A stretch of 64,000 bases of DNA from Cytobacillus sp. NJ13. Lineage in GTDB: Bacteria > Bacillota > Bacilli > Bacillales > Cytobacillaceae. Location of the stretch: contig JAUCFP010000006.1 of the NCBI GenBank assembly GCA_030348385.1, forward strand, positions 3,809,501 to 3,873,500, in the 5' to 3' direction. This document shows positions 53,860 to 62,849 of this stretch, in pieces (the first letter of the stretch is position 1; each line of letters opens with the position of its first letter). Made by a program: the position numbers and the translations under genes. A model generated the notes under the pieces. The model worked only from the letters and a program-made list of their open reading frames with translations. It searched no databases and was not told where the DNA came from.

Positions 53860-55317
53860 ATGACAGCGACAACAACAAAGGTATTAAAGAACTTTATCAA
53901 CGGAGAATGGGTAGATGCAAACACAGATAAATTCGAAGTGGTGCCAAACCCTGCAACGGGCGAGGAGCTTGCGCGCACACCGATTTCCACACGAGAAGAT
54001 GTCGATAAAGCTGTTCAGGCTGCGAAAGAAGCGTTTAAAACCTGGAGCAAAACTCCTGTTCCAAAGAGAGCCAGAACTCTGTTTAAATATCAGCAGCTTT
54101 TAGTAGAAAACTGGGATGAGCTGGCAAAGCTGATTACACAGGAAAACGGCAAGAACTATAAAGAAGCATACGGTGAGGTTCAGCGCGGAATTGAGTGTGT
54201 GGAATTTGCTGCAGGAGCGCCATCTCTTATGATGGGTAAGCAGCTTCCTGACATTGCGACGAATATAGAATCGGGCATGTACCGCTACCCGGTTGGCGTC
54301 ATCGGCGGCATCACGCCTTTCAACTTCCCGATGATGGTTCCCTGCTGGATGTTCCCGCTTGCGATTGCGTGCGGTAACACATTTGTGTTAAAGCCATCTG
54401 AAAGAACGCCAATCCTGGCAAATCGCCTGGCTGAACTATTCACCGAAGCCGGCCTTCCGGCTGGTGTATTCAATATTGTTCATGGTGCTCATGACGTGGT
54501 AAACAGCTTAATCGATCATAAAGATGTTCCGGCGATTTCATTCGTTGGCTCCCAGCCTGTTGCTGAGTATATCTACAAATCTGCGACTGCAAACGGCAAA
54601 CGTGTTCAGGCACTAGCCGGTGCTAAGAACCACTCGATCGTGATGCCTGATGCAGACCTTGATGGCGCGGTTAAAGAAATTATTGCTGCTGCATACGGAT
54701 CAGCAGGCGAAAGATGCATGGCCTGCTCTGTAGTAGTAGCTGTGGATTCCGTTGCCGACGAGCTGGTAGCGAAATTGAATGAGCAGGCGGGCCAGCTGAC
54801 AATTGGGAACGGAATGGATGAAGATGTATTCCTTGGACCAGTCATCCGCCAGGAAAACAAGGAGCGCACAAGCGGCTATATTGAAATTGGCGAAAAAGAA
54901 GGAGCAACCCTTGTCCGTGATGGCCGCAAAGATGAAGCCTTCTACGAAAATGGATACTTCATCGGACCAACGATTTTTGATCATGTTGACCCATCAATGA
55001 AAATCTGGAAAGAAGAAATCTTCGCACCGGTACTTTCTGTTGTGCGTGTAAAAAATCTTGAAGAAGCGATCGAGCTTACGAACAAATCAGACTTCGGAAA
55101 TGGCGCATGCCTATTCACTGACAGCGGAAGCAGCGTCCGCTACTTCAGAGAAAACATCGAGGTCGGCATGCTCGGCGTTAACATCGGTGTACCGGCGCCA
55201 ATGGCCTTCTTCCCATTCTCCGGATGGAAAAATTCGTTCTACGGAGACCTTCACGCAAACGGAACAGATGGAGTGGAATTCTATACGAGGAGAAAGATGC
55301 TGACGGCACGCTGGTAA
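53860..55317 (+). CDS. mmsA: CoA-acylating methylmalonate-semialdehyde dehydrogenase
   Basis: 485 residues, ATG after AAAGGAGTTTTTACTT. Aldehyde dehydrogenase superfamily, MmsA/IolA branch: [40 protein letters not shown], catalytic cysteine in [15 protein letters not shown], and the ending [19 protein letters not shown] then [15 protein letters not shown]. It converts malonate semialdehyde to acetyl-CoA or methylmalonate semialdehyde to propionyl-CoA with CO2 release. No iol or val genes are near; in this operon it would complete oxidation of 3-hydroxypropionate or 3-hydroxyisobutyrate. Confidence 0.93.
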   Translation: MTATTTKVLKNFINGEWVDANTDKFEVVPNPATGEELARTPISTREDVDKAVQAAKEAFKTWSKTPVPKRARTLFKYQQLLVENWDELAKLITQENGKNYKEAYGEVQRGIECVEFAAGAPSLMMGKQLPDIATNIESGMYRYPVGVIGGITPFNFPMMVPCWMFPLAIACGNTFVLKPSERTPILANRLAELFTEAGLPAGVFNIVHGAHDVVNSLIDHKDVPAISFVGSQPVAEYIYKSATANGKRVQALAGAKNHSIVMPDADLDGAVKEIIAAAYGSAGERCMACSVVVAVDSVADELVAKLNEQAGQLTIGNGMDEDVFLGPVIRQENKERTSGYIEIGEKEGATLVRDGRKDEAFYENGYFIGPTIFDHVDPSMKIWKEEIFAPVLSVVRVKNLEEAIELTNKSDFGNGACLFTDSGSSVRYFRENIEVGMLGVNIGVPAPMAFFPFSGWKNSFYGDLHANGTDGVEFYTRRKMLTARW

Positions 55318-55328
55318 AAATAAGAGAG

Positions 55329-55358
55329 AAGAGGCACCTGCAATGCAAGTGCCTCTTT
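55329..55358 (+). terminator. Terminator after mmsA
   Basis: AGAGGCAC/GTGCCTCT stem with TTT tail. Confidence 0.8.
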
Positions 55359-55381
55359 AGTTAGATACATAGTTTTCTATT

Positions 55382-55411
55382 AAAAAGAAACAGCCTGCTA
55401 TTCGCAGGCTG
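55382..55411 (-). terminator. Terminator of gat-type PTS operon
   Basis: CAGCCTGC/GCAGGCTG stem; the minus-strand tail is TTTCTTTTTA. Confidence 0.8.
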
Positions 55412-55423
55412 CTTTCATTTATG

Positions 55424-55708
55424 TCAAGCCAGAATTTGCTCTTTAATTTTGTCAAACATGGCTTCTTTCCCAATGCCTGTCAATAATGGGACACCATCAA
55501 TGACTTTGCTTTTAATGTTATCCGGAACAAGTGTAGTGGAAACGATGATATCATACTCATCAATCCGGCCGAGTTCCTCACTGATCTTAGATTGATATAA
55601 CTTTACTTTCGTTTGCAGGTTGTTTTCTTCCAGCCAGGACTTTACTTTACCAGTTACAATTGTTGAAGTAGCAATTCCTGTTCCACACATAATCAATAAT
55701 TTTTTCAT
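55424..55708 (-). CDS. gatB: PTS system, galactitol-type EIIB component
   Basis: 94 residues, usual length for GatB. MKKLLIMCGTGIATSTIVTG carries the phosphocysteine (Cys8) in the P-loop. It takes phosphate from EIIA and passes it to the sugar in EIIC. Last gene of a five-gene operon; order regulator-EIIA-EIIC-aldolase-EIIB. Confidence 0.9.
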   Translation of the reverse strand: MKKLLIMCGTGIATSTIVTGKVKSWLEENNLQTKVKLYQSKISEELGRIDEYDIIVSTTLVPDNIKSKVIDGVPLLTGIGKEAMFDKIKEQILA

Positions 55709-55722
55709 TTTTCCTCACCCTT

Positions 55723-56391
55723 TTAGATAGTATTGTTGGTTTTTTCGTTTTGGCCATACGATGTTTTATAGAAATCATTACATTGAAGAACAATATCTCT
55801 GCTTAGTGGCGCGAGATCAGGCTCATGCAATGTGGCATAATGTGCATATTCTGCCGTTTCTTCCAGCAGTACAGCTGCCTTTAATGCGTCTTCAATTTCT
55901 TTTCCTACCGTAAAGACTCCATGATTGCGAAGCAGCACAGCAGGCAAATCACCAATGTGGTCAATAATTTGTTTGCCGATTTCATCTTCGCCAATCGCTG
56001 CAAAATCAGAACAGGGGACACATTCTTTGAACATATTGGCAGCTGTTGTAGTATACGATGGTATCCCTAAACCACGAATGGCAAAGCTGGTTGCAAACGG
56101 TGAATGCGTATGGACAATGCTATGAATATCATCACGGTTCCGATAAACAAACAAGTGACTGGCAGTATCTACTGATGGCTTTAGTCTCCCTTCCACAACA
56201 TTCCCATCCAGATCAAGCACAACCATATCCTCTGGCTTTAGAACATCAAAGTGAACCCCACTCGGCTTAATAATTACTTTATTACTCTCTTTGTCTCGAT
56301 AACTGACATTTCCGCTGGTCCATTTGACAAGTTGCAAGTCTTTTAATGCCTTATTGGCATCACAGACTAATTGTTTCCAAACCTGGTACAT
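55723..56391 (-). CDS. Class II aldolase/epimerase (AraD/FucA family)
   Basis: 222 residues from ATG at 56389-56391 (minus) after AAGGTGA. Motifs: LQLVKWTSGNVSYRDKES, IIKPSGVHFDVLKPEDMVV, zinc ligands HTHSPFATSFA and a later RNHGVFTVG. This is the L-ribulose-5-phosphate 4-epimerase/L-fuculose-phosphate aldolase family; the SGNVS then KPSG pattern fits epimerase as well as aldolase, so the exact reaction is unclear. Inside a galactitol-type PTS operon it suggests that the imported sugar phosphate becomes a ketopentose or ketohexose phosphate. Confidence 0.85.
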   Translation of the reverse strand: MYQVWKQLVCDANKALKDLQLVKWTSGNVSYRDKESNKVIIKPSGVHFDVLKPEDMVVLDLDGNVVEGRLKPSVDTASHLFVYRNRDDIHSIVHTHSPFATSFAIRGLGIPSYTTTAANMFKECVPCSDFAAIGEDEIGKQIIDHIGDLPAVLLRNHGVFTVGKEIEDALKAAVLLEETAEYAHYATLHEPDLAPLSRDIVLQCNDFYKTSYGQNEKTNNTI

Positions 56392-56421
56392 ATTGATCAC
56401 CTTCTTCAATGAGGGATATTT

Positions 56422-57780
56422 TTATAAACTGACTCCTGTATCATTATTAAGTTTAGCCTCACGTTTGGGCTTGATTTTATTTAGATAAATTAAACCTCCA
56501 AAGGCGACTAAACCAATAAGCGTAATTCCTGTCCAGCTGAGCACCTTAGCTAGGCCAACAAAGATAAAAGTCGTCCATACAGCTCCATCAACGAGTGCTG
56601 AAATACTGGAATTCCCAGCCATATCAAAATTCGCCGCTATGGCGGCATCGGTGATTAAAGGAGCAGCCCAAGAGGCGATAAGCAGACCTACTGCCATATA
56701 AAGTGTTCCAGCGACAACAGTTCTGATAATATTTCCTCTGAATACTGGCGTCATTAAACAAACTAAGAATGGAATGGTTGCTAAATCACCAAACGGCAAG
56801 ACTGTATTTCCAGGCAGAATTACCGCTAAAAACAGTGTTATTGGCACAATAATTAATGATGCAGATAAAACGGCGGGATGACCTACCGATAATGCACTAT
56901 CCATACCGATATAAAGGTCACGTCCCGGCATGCGCTTTCTGACAAAGTCGCTTGCTGCTTCAGAGATCGGTGCAAGACCCTCCATAAGCAGTGAAACCAT
57001 GCGGGGCATTAACATCATTACTGCACCGGTTTGTACCGCAAGCTGCATAACCTCTTTAACACTATACCCTGCCAAGAATCCAATCACGATACCGATTAAC
57101 ACACCCATTACAGTCGAATCACCAAAGATCCCTAATCTTTTTTGAATGGTTTCAGGATTAGCTTCTAATTTATTAAAGCCGGGAATTCGGTCAAACACCC
57201 AGTTTAATGGCTTTGCGACAAGGTAAGATGGTGCCGATGCTCCGTGCGGGAAAGTGATTTTTGGGAAACCATAGAACTTTTCAATATCTTTTGCAATCAA
57301 ATCCCCTAAGAAGAAGATCACAACTAAATGAATGGCAATTGTATATAATCCAAGAGCGAAATTTCCCGTCAAAGCATATACAAGAGAGCCTGTGAAAGCA
57401 CAGTGCCAGTAATCCCAGATATCAACGTCCAATGTTTTTGTCAGGCCGGTAATCAGCAAGACCACATTGAGGCCAATTCCCAAAGGGATTGCCAAACTTC
57501 CTAAAGCGGTCCCATAAGAAATAGCAGCGGCAGCAGGCCATCCTACATCAATTGTGTCAAGCTGGAAACCAAAATTATCCACCATGGCTTTTGCCGCAGG
57601 TCCTAAGCTGCTTGTTAACAGCCCAATTACAAGATTTAACCCAATAAAGCCAATACCAACCGTTAGACCAGCTTTAAAAGCTTTTGAAGGCTTTGTTCCT
57701 AAAACAATCCCAAAGATAAACAAAAGAATTGGAAGCATTACACTGGCACCAAGATCAACAAACCATTGTAGAACCGACAT
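56422..57780 (-). CDS. gatC: PTS system, galactitol-type EIIC component
   Basis: 452 residues and about 11-12 membrane segments. GatC family: QWFVDLGASVMLPILLFIFG start, GTKPSKAFKAGLTVGIGFIG, and the conserved TLDVDIWDYWHCAFTGSL and RDLYIGMDSALSVGHPAV. Moves and phosphorylates a polyol; galactitol is the family name, but related porters use arabitol or other pentitols. ATG after AAAAAGGGGGA. Confidence 0.9.
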   Translation of the reverse strand: MSVLQWFVDLGASVMLPILLFIFGIVLGTKPSKAFKAGLTVGIGFIGLNLVIGLLTSSLGPAAKAMVDNFGFQLDTIDVGWPAAAAISYGTALGSLAIPLGIGLNVVLLITGLTKTLDVDIWDYWHCAFTGSLVYALTGNFALGLYTIAIHLVVIFFLGDLIAKDIEKFYGFPKITFPHGASAPSYLVAKPLNWVFDRIPGFNKLEANPETIQKRLGIFGDSTVMGVLIGIVIGFLAGYSVKEVMQLAVQTGAVMMLMPRMVSLLMEGLAPISEAASDFVRKRMPGRDLYIGMDSALSVGHPAVLSASLIIVPITLFLAVILPGNTVLPFGDLATIPFLVCLMTPVFRGNIIRTVVAGTLYMAVGLLIASWAAPLITDAAIAANFDMAGNSSISALVDGAVWTTFIFVGLAKVLSWTGITLIGLVAFGGLIYLNKIKPKREAKLNNDTGVSL

Positions 57781-57816
57781 TTTAAATCCCCCTTTTTCTT
57801 CTATTATTTAAAATGA

Positions 57817-58275
57817 TTATTCCAGGCCAATTTTCTTTAATAAATCTCCAAATTCATTTTGGGTTTTGCAGTTAGAAAATTTAGATAATAAAGTGTGGTC
57901 TTGGATAATCTCCATCAGGTGCTGCAGCATTGTCAGCTGATCCGCTGGATTCTTTAAAGCCAGCATAAAGATCAGAGAGACATCTATCTCTTTTTGTTCG
58001 CTATTACCCATGACAAGGAACTTCACTGGATTCTTAAGAGACGCAAAAGCAATTTGCGGACTTATGACTTTATCAGCATCTGTATGAGGAATTGCCACCC
58101 CGAATGGTTCGACCGCTAAACCAGTTGGAAAGGACTCCTCACGTTCTATAATTCCTTGTTCAAAAGAAGCAGCCACTAAGTTTGCAGACCGCAGGGAATT
58201 TACCATTTGCCGCAATGCATCCTGACGGTCGCATGCTTCTAAGTCAAATAAAGTAATTTTCTTATCAAAAAACAT
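57817..58275 (-). CDS. gatA: PTS system EIIA component, fructose/galactitol-type
   Basis: 152 residues from ATG at 58273-58275 (minus) after GGAGGAAG; the frame opens earlier, inside the regulator gene. EIIA-fru domain: phospho-histidine in EPFGVAIPHTDADKV, LMLALKNPADQLTMLQHLME near the end. Accepts phosphate from HPr and donates to GatB. Confidence 0.9.
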   Translation of the reverse strand: MFFDKKITLFDLEACDRQDALRQMVNSLRSANLVAASFEQGIIEREESFPTGLAVEPFGVAIPHTDADKVISPQIAFASLKNPVKFLVMGNSEQKEIDVSLIFMLALKNPADQLTMLQHLMEIIQDHTLLSKFSNCKTQNEFGDLLKKIGLE

Positions 58276-58294
58276 TTTACTTCCTCCTGCCCAT

Positions 58295-60337
58295 TCAACT
58301 TCCATTTATAGCAAACCAGGCATCAGCAGCGTCTTTCGCTTCTAATAACCTTTCCATCTTAACCGTATCCTCAGTTAGCTCAGCTAATTGGGATAATGCT
58401 TTTAGATGCTTGTTCTGGTTATAAATGGCGAGTGGTGTAACAATGGATACCTTGTGCCCATTCGCAAAGGTAACTGGATTTTTTAAAATCAGCATGGCGA
58501 AGGCATCTGCGGATACTCCTTTTTCAGGAGCTGCATGAGGGATAGCCATGTTGTTTCCTAAAAAGCTATAAATCTGCGGATGATCATTTTCTTCAATTAA
58601 GGATTTTACATATGATTGCCTGATAATGTTATTTTTTATCAAGGGGTCACATGCAATGACTATAGCATCCTGCCAGGTTTCTGCCCGATCTTTTATTTGG
58701 ATAAACTCACTGGGCAAGAACTGTCTCAAGCCATAGGCAATGTTTCTATTTCCTGCAGCCTCTATGCTTTGTTTATGTTGAAACAAATTGGACAACGAGG
58801 TTAATAGGGCCATTTCATCTGTTACGATAGCATTCTCTTTAATTGTGTCCATTAATTTGCTGATATTTACGGTTGTATAACTTGCCTCATCAATGGTATT
58901 GATTACTTGATTTCGCAGTGTTTCTTTTTCGGTTAAAGTCATAAGAGGATTAATTAAAAAAGCTGGCTTTGTTGATTGAACAGGCATGGTGCTAAACACA
59001 ATATCGTATTCAAGCTGGTAAACTTGAAATTGTCTTAATGATAGACTCTCAACAAAGTGGAACTCCGGAAAAACCTCCCGCAATGTTTGTCTCATGATTT
59101 TGGAAACGGTCAGCCCATTTGTGCAAACTACCAGGGCTTTCTTCCTTTTTTTGAGTTCTTCTCCCTGTTTAATAAGCTGTCCGGCTAGAAACATGGTAAT
59201 AAAGGCAATTTCACCAGGAGGAAACTGTTCTAGGATTAAATCCTCCAGAGGAGCAATTGAAGAGGCAACCATTTCATGCAATTCCATATATTCCTCGATC
59301 ATTTCAAAAGAATAATGATCTATAAGAGTAAGGTGATATTTGATGCGGTAATATGCTGGCCTCATATGGAGCAGAAGCTTATCAAGAATCTCATCCTTAT
59401 CTGCAATGAAAATACAAGACTTTTTTTCAAACAAAAGGAGTACCTCATTTATTGCAGCCTTAAGATCTTGTATGTGCTGGTCTGTAAGGATCTCTGCTGA
59501 GTGAACATTTGAAGTTAATAACTGAAGTGTGAGCCATATTCTCTCACTGACTGGAATATCCATTTCATCCTTTAATAGCTTTTCGGATGCTATATATTCT
59601 TTAGTATCAGCTAATTCCTCTATACCAACATGAAAGTCTTCACTCAGTAAATGCCCTTGATTTATCCTGATAAAAATTAATTCTATGACATAAGGTAACC
59701 TCTCATAGCTTTCATCCGTTAAGTGGATCTCTAACAGCTCTTCTATGGATCTTATTTTTTCTCGCATATGGCGAATGTCTAATTGCAGAAATTTTTCAAA
59801 GTACCTATGCCCATTAAAGAGATTTAATACAGATTTAACAACCACGATTAACAATTTACGGATTTGGAATTCCTCTCCGCTAATCTCATAGCCTTCAGTT
59901 CTCGAATAATGAATAGTCAGAGAATAGTTCCCAAGGAACTCCGAGGCTTCTTTAATATCTTTGATGGCTGTATTTTTACTGACATTTAAAAGATCAATTA
60001 TATGGAATAGTGATACTTCTTCCTTTTTGCCAAGTAAATATAAAATAATTAATAATGCCCGTTCTTTCTCCGTAGGAATATACTCCTCAAGGAGTCCAGA
60101 ATGTGAATGATGGATGGAAAAATAGTCAAAAACCTTTTTATCGATAATAAAATTCCCATTGCGGCTTTTGGTGATAGGCAATAAATTTTTCAGACCCAGC
60201 CACTGATTGATCTTCTCGATAGAATAGGCTATTTGTCGTCTGCTAAGGTTTAATTTTTCTTCTAGTTCCTTACTTTTTATTTGAGGTGTCCGGATTAATA
60301 CATTTAGTAAATTAACACTTCGATCATCAAGGAACAT
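58295..60337 (-). CDS. PRD-containing PTS transcriptional regulator, MtlR/BglG-type
   Basis: 680 residues, ATG after AAGGAGG. Two N-terminal helix-turn-helix regions (about 1-60, 85-140: LLNVLIRTPQIKSKELEEKL, LLIILYLLGKKEEVSLFHII), two PRDs (about 185-285 and 295-400), an EIIB-like domain with the cysteine in KALVVCTNGLTVSKIMRQ, and a C-terminal EIIA-like domain with the histidine in NNMAIPHAAPEKG. Phosphorylation by HPr and the operon's EII parts would set its activity. First gene of the gat-type operon; a cre site lies in its leader. Confidence 0.9.
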   Translation of the reverse strand: MFLDDRSVNLLNVLIRTPQIKSKELEEKLNLSRRQIAYSIEKINQWLGLKNLLPITKSRNGNFIIDKKVFDYFSIHHSHSGLLEEYIPTEKERALLIILYLLGKKEEVSLFHIIDLLNVSKNTAIKDIKEASEFLGNYSLTIHYSRTEGYEISGEEFQIRKLLIVVVKSVLNLFNGHRYFEKFLQLDIRHMREKIRSIEELLEIHLTDESYERLPYVIELIFIRINQGHLLSEDFHVGIEELADTKEYIASEKLLKDEMDIPVSERIWLTLQLLTSNVHSAEILTDQHIQDLKAAINEVLLLFEKKSCIFIADKDEILDKLLLHMRPAYYRIKYHLTLIDHYSFEMIEEYMELHEMVASSIAPLEDLILEQFPPGEIAFITMFLAGQLIKQGEELKKRKKALVVCTNGLTVSKIMRQTLREVFPEFHFVESLSLRQFQVYQLEYDIVFSTMPVQSTKPAFLINPLMTLTEKETLRNQVINTIDEASYTTVNISKLMDTIKENAIVTDEMALLTSLSNLFQHKQSIEAAGNRNIAYGLRQFLPSEFIQIKDRAETWQDAIVIACDPLIKNNIIRQSYVKSLIEENDHPQIYSFLGNNMAIPHAAPEKGVSADAFAMLILKNPVTFANGHKVSIVTPLAIYNQNKHLKALSQLAELTEDTVKMERLLEAKDAADAWFAINGS

Positions 60338-60384
60338 CTCTATAACCTCCTTGGGACTTATTATATTTTAAATCTTTTGTTAAT

Positions 60385-60398
60385 TGTAATCGTTTTCA
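60385..60398. promoter_or_regulatory. cre site before gat-type operon
   Basis: TGTAATCGTTTTCA fits TGWNANCGNTNWCA at every position, about 48 bases upstream of the regulator start on the minus strand. Confidence 0.65.
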
Positions 60399-60444
60399 TA
60401 ACAACTTTTATCCTATAAAACGAAAACTTTTGTTCAAGACTGCA

Positions 60445-60460
60445 CTGAACAATTGTTCAG
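60445..60460. promoter_or_regulatory. Palindromic operator in divergent promoter region, likely SorC-type regulator site
   Basis: CTGAACAATTGTTCAG, a perfect 16-base palindrome, flanked by half sites TTGTTCA (60430-60436) and GGAACTTTTG. A related site lies before gutM at 62316. Confidence 0.65.
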
Positions 60461-60635
60461 CAGTGGAACTTTTGTATAACTTACCTGACTGGAAACAAAT
60501 AGTCAATGACTATTTTTTACACCAAGAGAGGCAAATGATGTTTCCGATCCTTTTTATTTAAAAAAGGGATTATGATAAAATAGCCTAAACTATCAAAAAA
60601 TGATTTAATACTTGGCGTTAAAGGGGTAATGATTT

Positions 60636-61616
60636 GTGGATTGGCATGAAAAGAGGCAATTGGTGAAGGTTGCAAACCTATATTATAAAGAAGGTCTGAC
60701 ACAGGCGGATGTTGCAAAAAAATTAAAAGTTTCGAGGCCTGTCATTTCAAAGCTGCTTCAAAAAGCAAAAGATGAAGGTATTGTAAATATCTACATTAAA
60801 GATGAGAGTGTTATGACAGTGGAACTGGAACATAAATTGGAACAATATTTCAATCTTGAAAGTGCTATTGTTGTACCCAATAATGATTTGCCGGGAGAGA
60901 TGGCCAAGCAGGCAATTGGTCAGGCTGGAGCCACGTATATATCCCGGAATATTAAAAATGTGCAGAGTATAGGGATATCCTGGGGCACCACACTCTCCAG
61001 CCTAATTCAGGAATATCCCTATGAACGCAGAAATGATATTCAAGTAGTTCCTTTAGAAGGAGGAATGGGTGTTAAGGAAGTCGAAATACATGCTAATCAT
61101 TTAGCAAATGAACTGGCGAAGAAAATTAAAGGGCAATGCACTTATTTATATGCACCGGCCATTGTGGCAACAGAAGAACTTAGAGAAAGGCTCATGGCCA
61201 TGCCGGATATTGAACTTGTATTACAGAGCGGCCGAAACGTAGACATGGCAATTATTGGGATTGGAAATCCACACAAAGAATCTACTTTAATGAAGATAGG
61301 ATATTTAAAAGAGGAGGACTTGTCACAGCTGCAGAGGCTGGGGGTAGTAGGCGATATTGGCTTCAGATTTTACAACAGCCAGGGCATACAGGTGGATGAT
61401 ACTATAAATAAAAGGGTTATTGGAATATCACTGGAGGAATTAAAGAATATAGACACAGTTATTGCTCTTGTGGAGGGGCAGCAAAAAGCAGAAAGTGTTC
61501 TGGGAGCATTGCATGGCCAATTTATTAATGTATTGATAATTGATGAAAAGACGGCAAGCGCTGTAATAAATAAATATGAAAGCGCAGAGAAAAGTTCTGA
61601 ACAGAACAGTGTCTGA
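60636..61616 (+). CDS. SorC/DeoR-family sugar-binding transcriptional regulator
   Basis: 326 residues from GTG at 60636 after AAAGGGG. Helix-turn-helix at about 19-45 (EGLTQADVAKKLKVSRPVIS), then a SorC-type sugar-phosphate-binding domain (SIGISWGTTLSSLIQEYPYE, GGMGVKEVEIHANHLANELA, YAPAIVATEELRERLM, VVGDIGFRFYNSQG). Divergent from the gat-type operon and upstream of the glucitol PTS operon. Shared TGAACA-TTGTTC palindromes suggest that it controls both. Confidence 0.9.
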   Translation: MDWHEKRQLVKVANLYYKEGLTQADVAKKLKVSRPVISKLLQKAKDEGIVNIYIKDESVMTVELEHKLEQYFNLESAIVVPNNDLPGEMAKQAIGQAGATYISRNIKNVQSIGISWGTTLSSLIQEYPYERRNDIQVVPLEGGMGVKEVEIHANHLANELAKKIKGQCTYLYAPAIVATEELRERLMAMPDIELVLQSGRNVDMAIIGIGNPHKESTLMKIGYLKEEDLSQLQRLGVVGDIGFRFYNSQGIQVDDTINKRVIGISLEELKNIDTVIALVEGQQKAESVLGALHGQFINVLIIDEKTASAVINKYESAEKSSEQNSV

Positions 61617-61735
61617 CCTGAAGTTTTCTGTATATAATATAATTAGATTATTGATTTTAATATGAAAATTATTCATATATTAAAGATAAATGGTATTCAG
61701 GAATTTTAGAATCCTTAATAAGGAGAAGAGTATAG

Positions 61736-62068
61736 ATGAAAATTTCAGAAACTGATACCTACCTATTTTGTTCAAAATGTTTAGATGAAACCCTGCATCA
61801 TGTTAGATATTTAAATGGGAAAATCAATAAGATTCAATGTGACAATTGTAAACGTACGAATGAAATGAATATGGACTTCAAAAGAGAATTATATAAGGAA
61901 GTTTATAAAAGAATTACTTCAAAACCATTTAGATTATCCCAGGAATTAAAAAACAATCCCAACAAATTAGCAGAGGACTTGCCAAAAAGAGTACTAAGCA
62001 AACCATACCGTCTAATGAAGTATTTGAGTGAAACAAAAGAATCCTATAAAAAAATAAAGGGAGAATAA
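61736..62068 (+). CDS. Small zinc-ribbon protein (bh protein type)
   Basis: 110 residues. The N-terminus has a C-x2-C pair (FCSKCLDE) and a second one after a beta hairpin (IQCDNCKR), a zinc-ribbon fold. The C-terminal half is basic and helical (KRVLSKPYRLMKYLSETKES), which could bind nucleic acid or acidic lipid. I know similar Bacillus proteins only as bh protein of unknown function. It ends before a strong terminator and has its own AT-rich promoter region (TATAATATAAT at 61634-61644). Confidence 0.75.
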   Translation: MKISETDTYLFCSKCLDETLHHVRYLNGKINKIQCDNCKRTNEMNMDFKRELYKEVYKRITSKPFRLSQELKNNPNKLAEDLPKRVLSKPYRLMKYLSETKESYKKIKGE

Positions 62069-62088
62069 TATTTCATTCTTTCCGGCAA

Positions 62089-62136
62089 AGGCTGATAACA
62101 GGCTGTCTTAATGCAGCTCTGTATCAGCCTGTTTTA
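62089..62136 (+). terminator. Terminator after zinc-ribbon gene
   Basis: AGGCTGATA/TATCAGCCT stem followed by GTTTTATT. Confidence 0.8.
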
Positions 62137-62222
62137 TTGTTATAGGATGTTTAGGCAGCTAATTTATTGATCAAGCACTGATTAGATGGTTCCTTAAAAT
62201 TTCAGATAAGTATAAAAATTCA

Positions 62223-62251
62223 TTGACAGTACTGACCATTTAAATTATTCT
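62223..62251 (+). promoter_or_regulatory. Candidate sigma-A promoter of glucitol PTS operon
   Basis: TTGACA-N17-TATTCT, with the operator-like palindrome and a cre-like site downstream. The 341-base gap 62069-62409 is thus terminator plus control region. Confidence 0.45.
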
Positions 62252-62315
62252 TATTACATAACAAATGCAACGATGTGTGTCATTTGTGAAACAACCGGTA
62301 TCATTGTCTAGGGAT

Positions 62316-62329
62316 TGAACATTTGTTCC
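62316..62329. promoter_or_regulatory. Candidate SorC-type operator before gutM
   Basis: TGAACATTTGTTCC, matching the core of the palindrome at 60445-60460 at 12 of 14 positions. Confidence 0.55.
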
Positions 62330-62351
62330 GACGGTTTATTTGTCTTTAAAA

Positions 62352-62365
62352 TGTAAGCGGTTACT
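62352..62365. promoter_or_regulatory. cre-like site before gutM
   Basis: TGTAAGCGGTTACT, one base from the cre consensus, 45 bases before the gutM start. Confidence 0.55.
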
Positions 62366-62409
62366 ATTAAAGTTAAAATTATTGCAAATTTTTAGTAAGG
62401 AGGAATTCT

Positions 62410-62835
62410 GTGAAACTCGTTGTGATTTTATGTGCAATTCTAATTATTCAACATGCCCTTTCGCTTGTTCAGATTAAATATTATAAGAAGAGTCTCGACA
62501 AAATCATCAGTAATTATAAAGGGGCAGACGGTTATTTTGTATTTTCCGGTATGGAAAGATCAAAATTCGGTCCAGGTGCGATCGTCATTATGGTAGTAGA
62601 CCGGGATTACATGATCCATGAGTGCTGCATGTTAAAAGGAATGACGATTTTTACGAAGTTTAAACCATTAGATTCATATAAAGGCAGTCATGTAGGAGAA
62701 ATCTTGAAAACGGTAAAGGAGAAATCAATAAATAAAAAGGATAGGGGCATACCGTCCTATTGGAAGGCATTGGCGAAAGCTGGGGAATCAGCCCTGTTAT
62801 CTATTTCAAAAAGTAAAATTTCGAGTGAACATTAA
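62410..62835 (+). CDS. gutM: Glucitol operon activator GutM
   Basis: 141 residues, GTG start after AAGGAGG. One N-terminal membrane segment (VVILCAILIIQHALSLVQI), then YKKSLDKIISNYKGADGYF and a soluble tail. This is the GutM/SrlM family, an activator of glucitol PTS genes. It heads the operon directly before srlA, as in other Firmicutes. Confidence 0.85.
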   Translation: MKLVVILCAILIIQHALSLVQIKYYKKSLDKIISNYKGADGYFVFSGMERSKFGPGAIVIMVVDRDYMIHECCMLKGMTIFTKFKPLDSYKGSHVGEILKTVKEKSINKKDRGIPSYWKALAKAGESALLSISKSKISSEH

Positions 62836-62849
62836 AGGGGGAAAGAATT

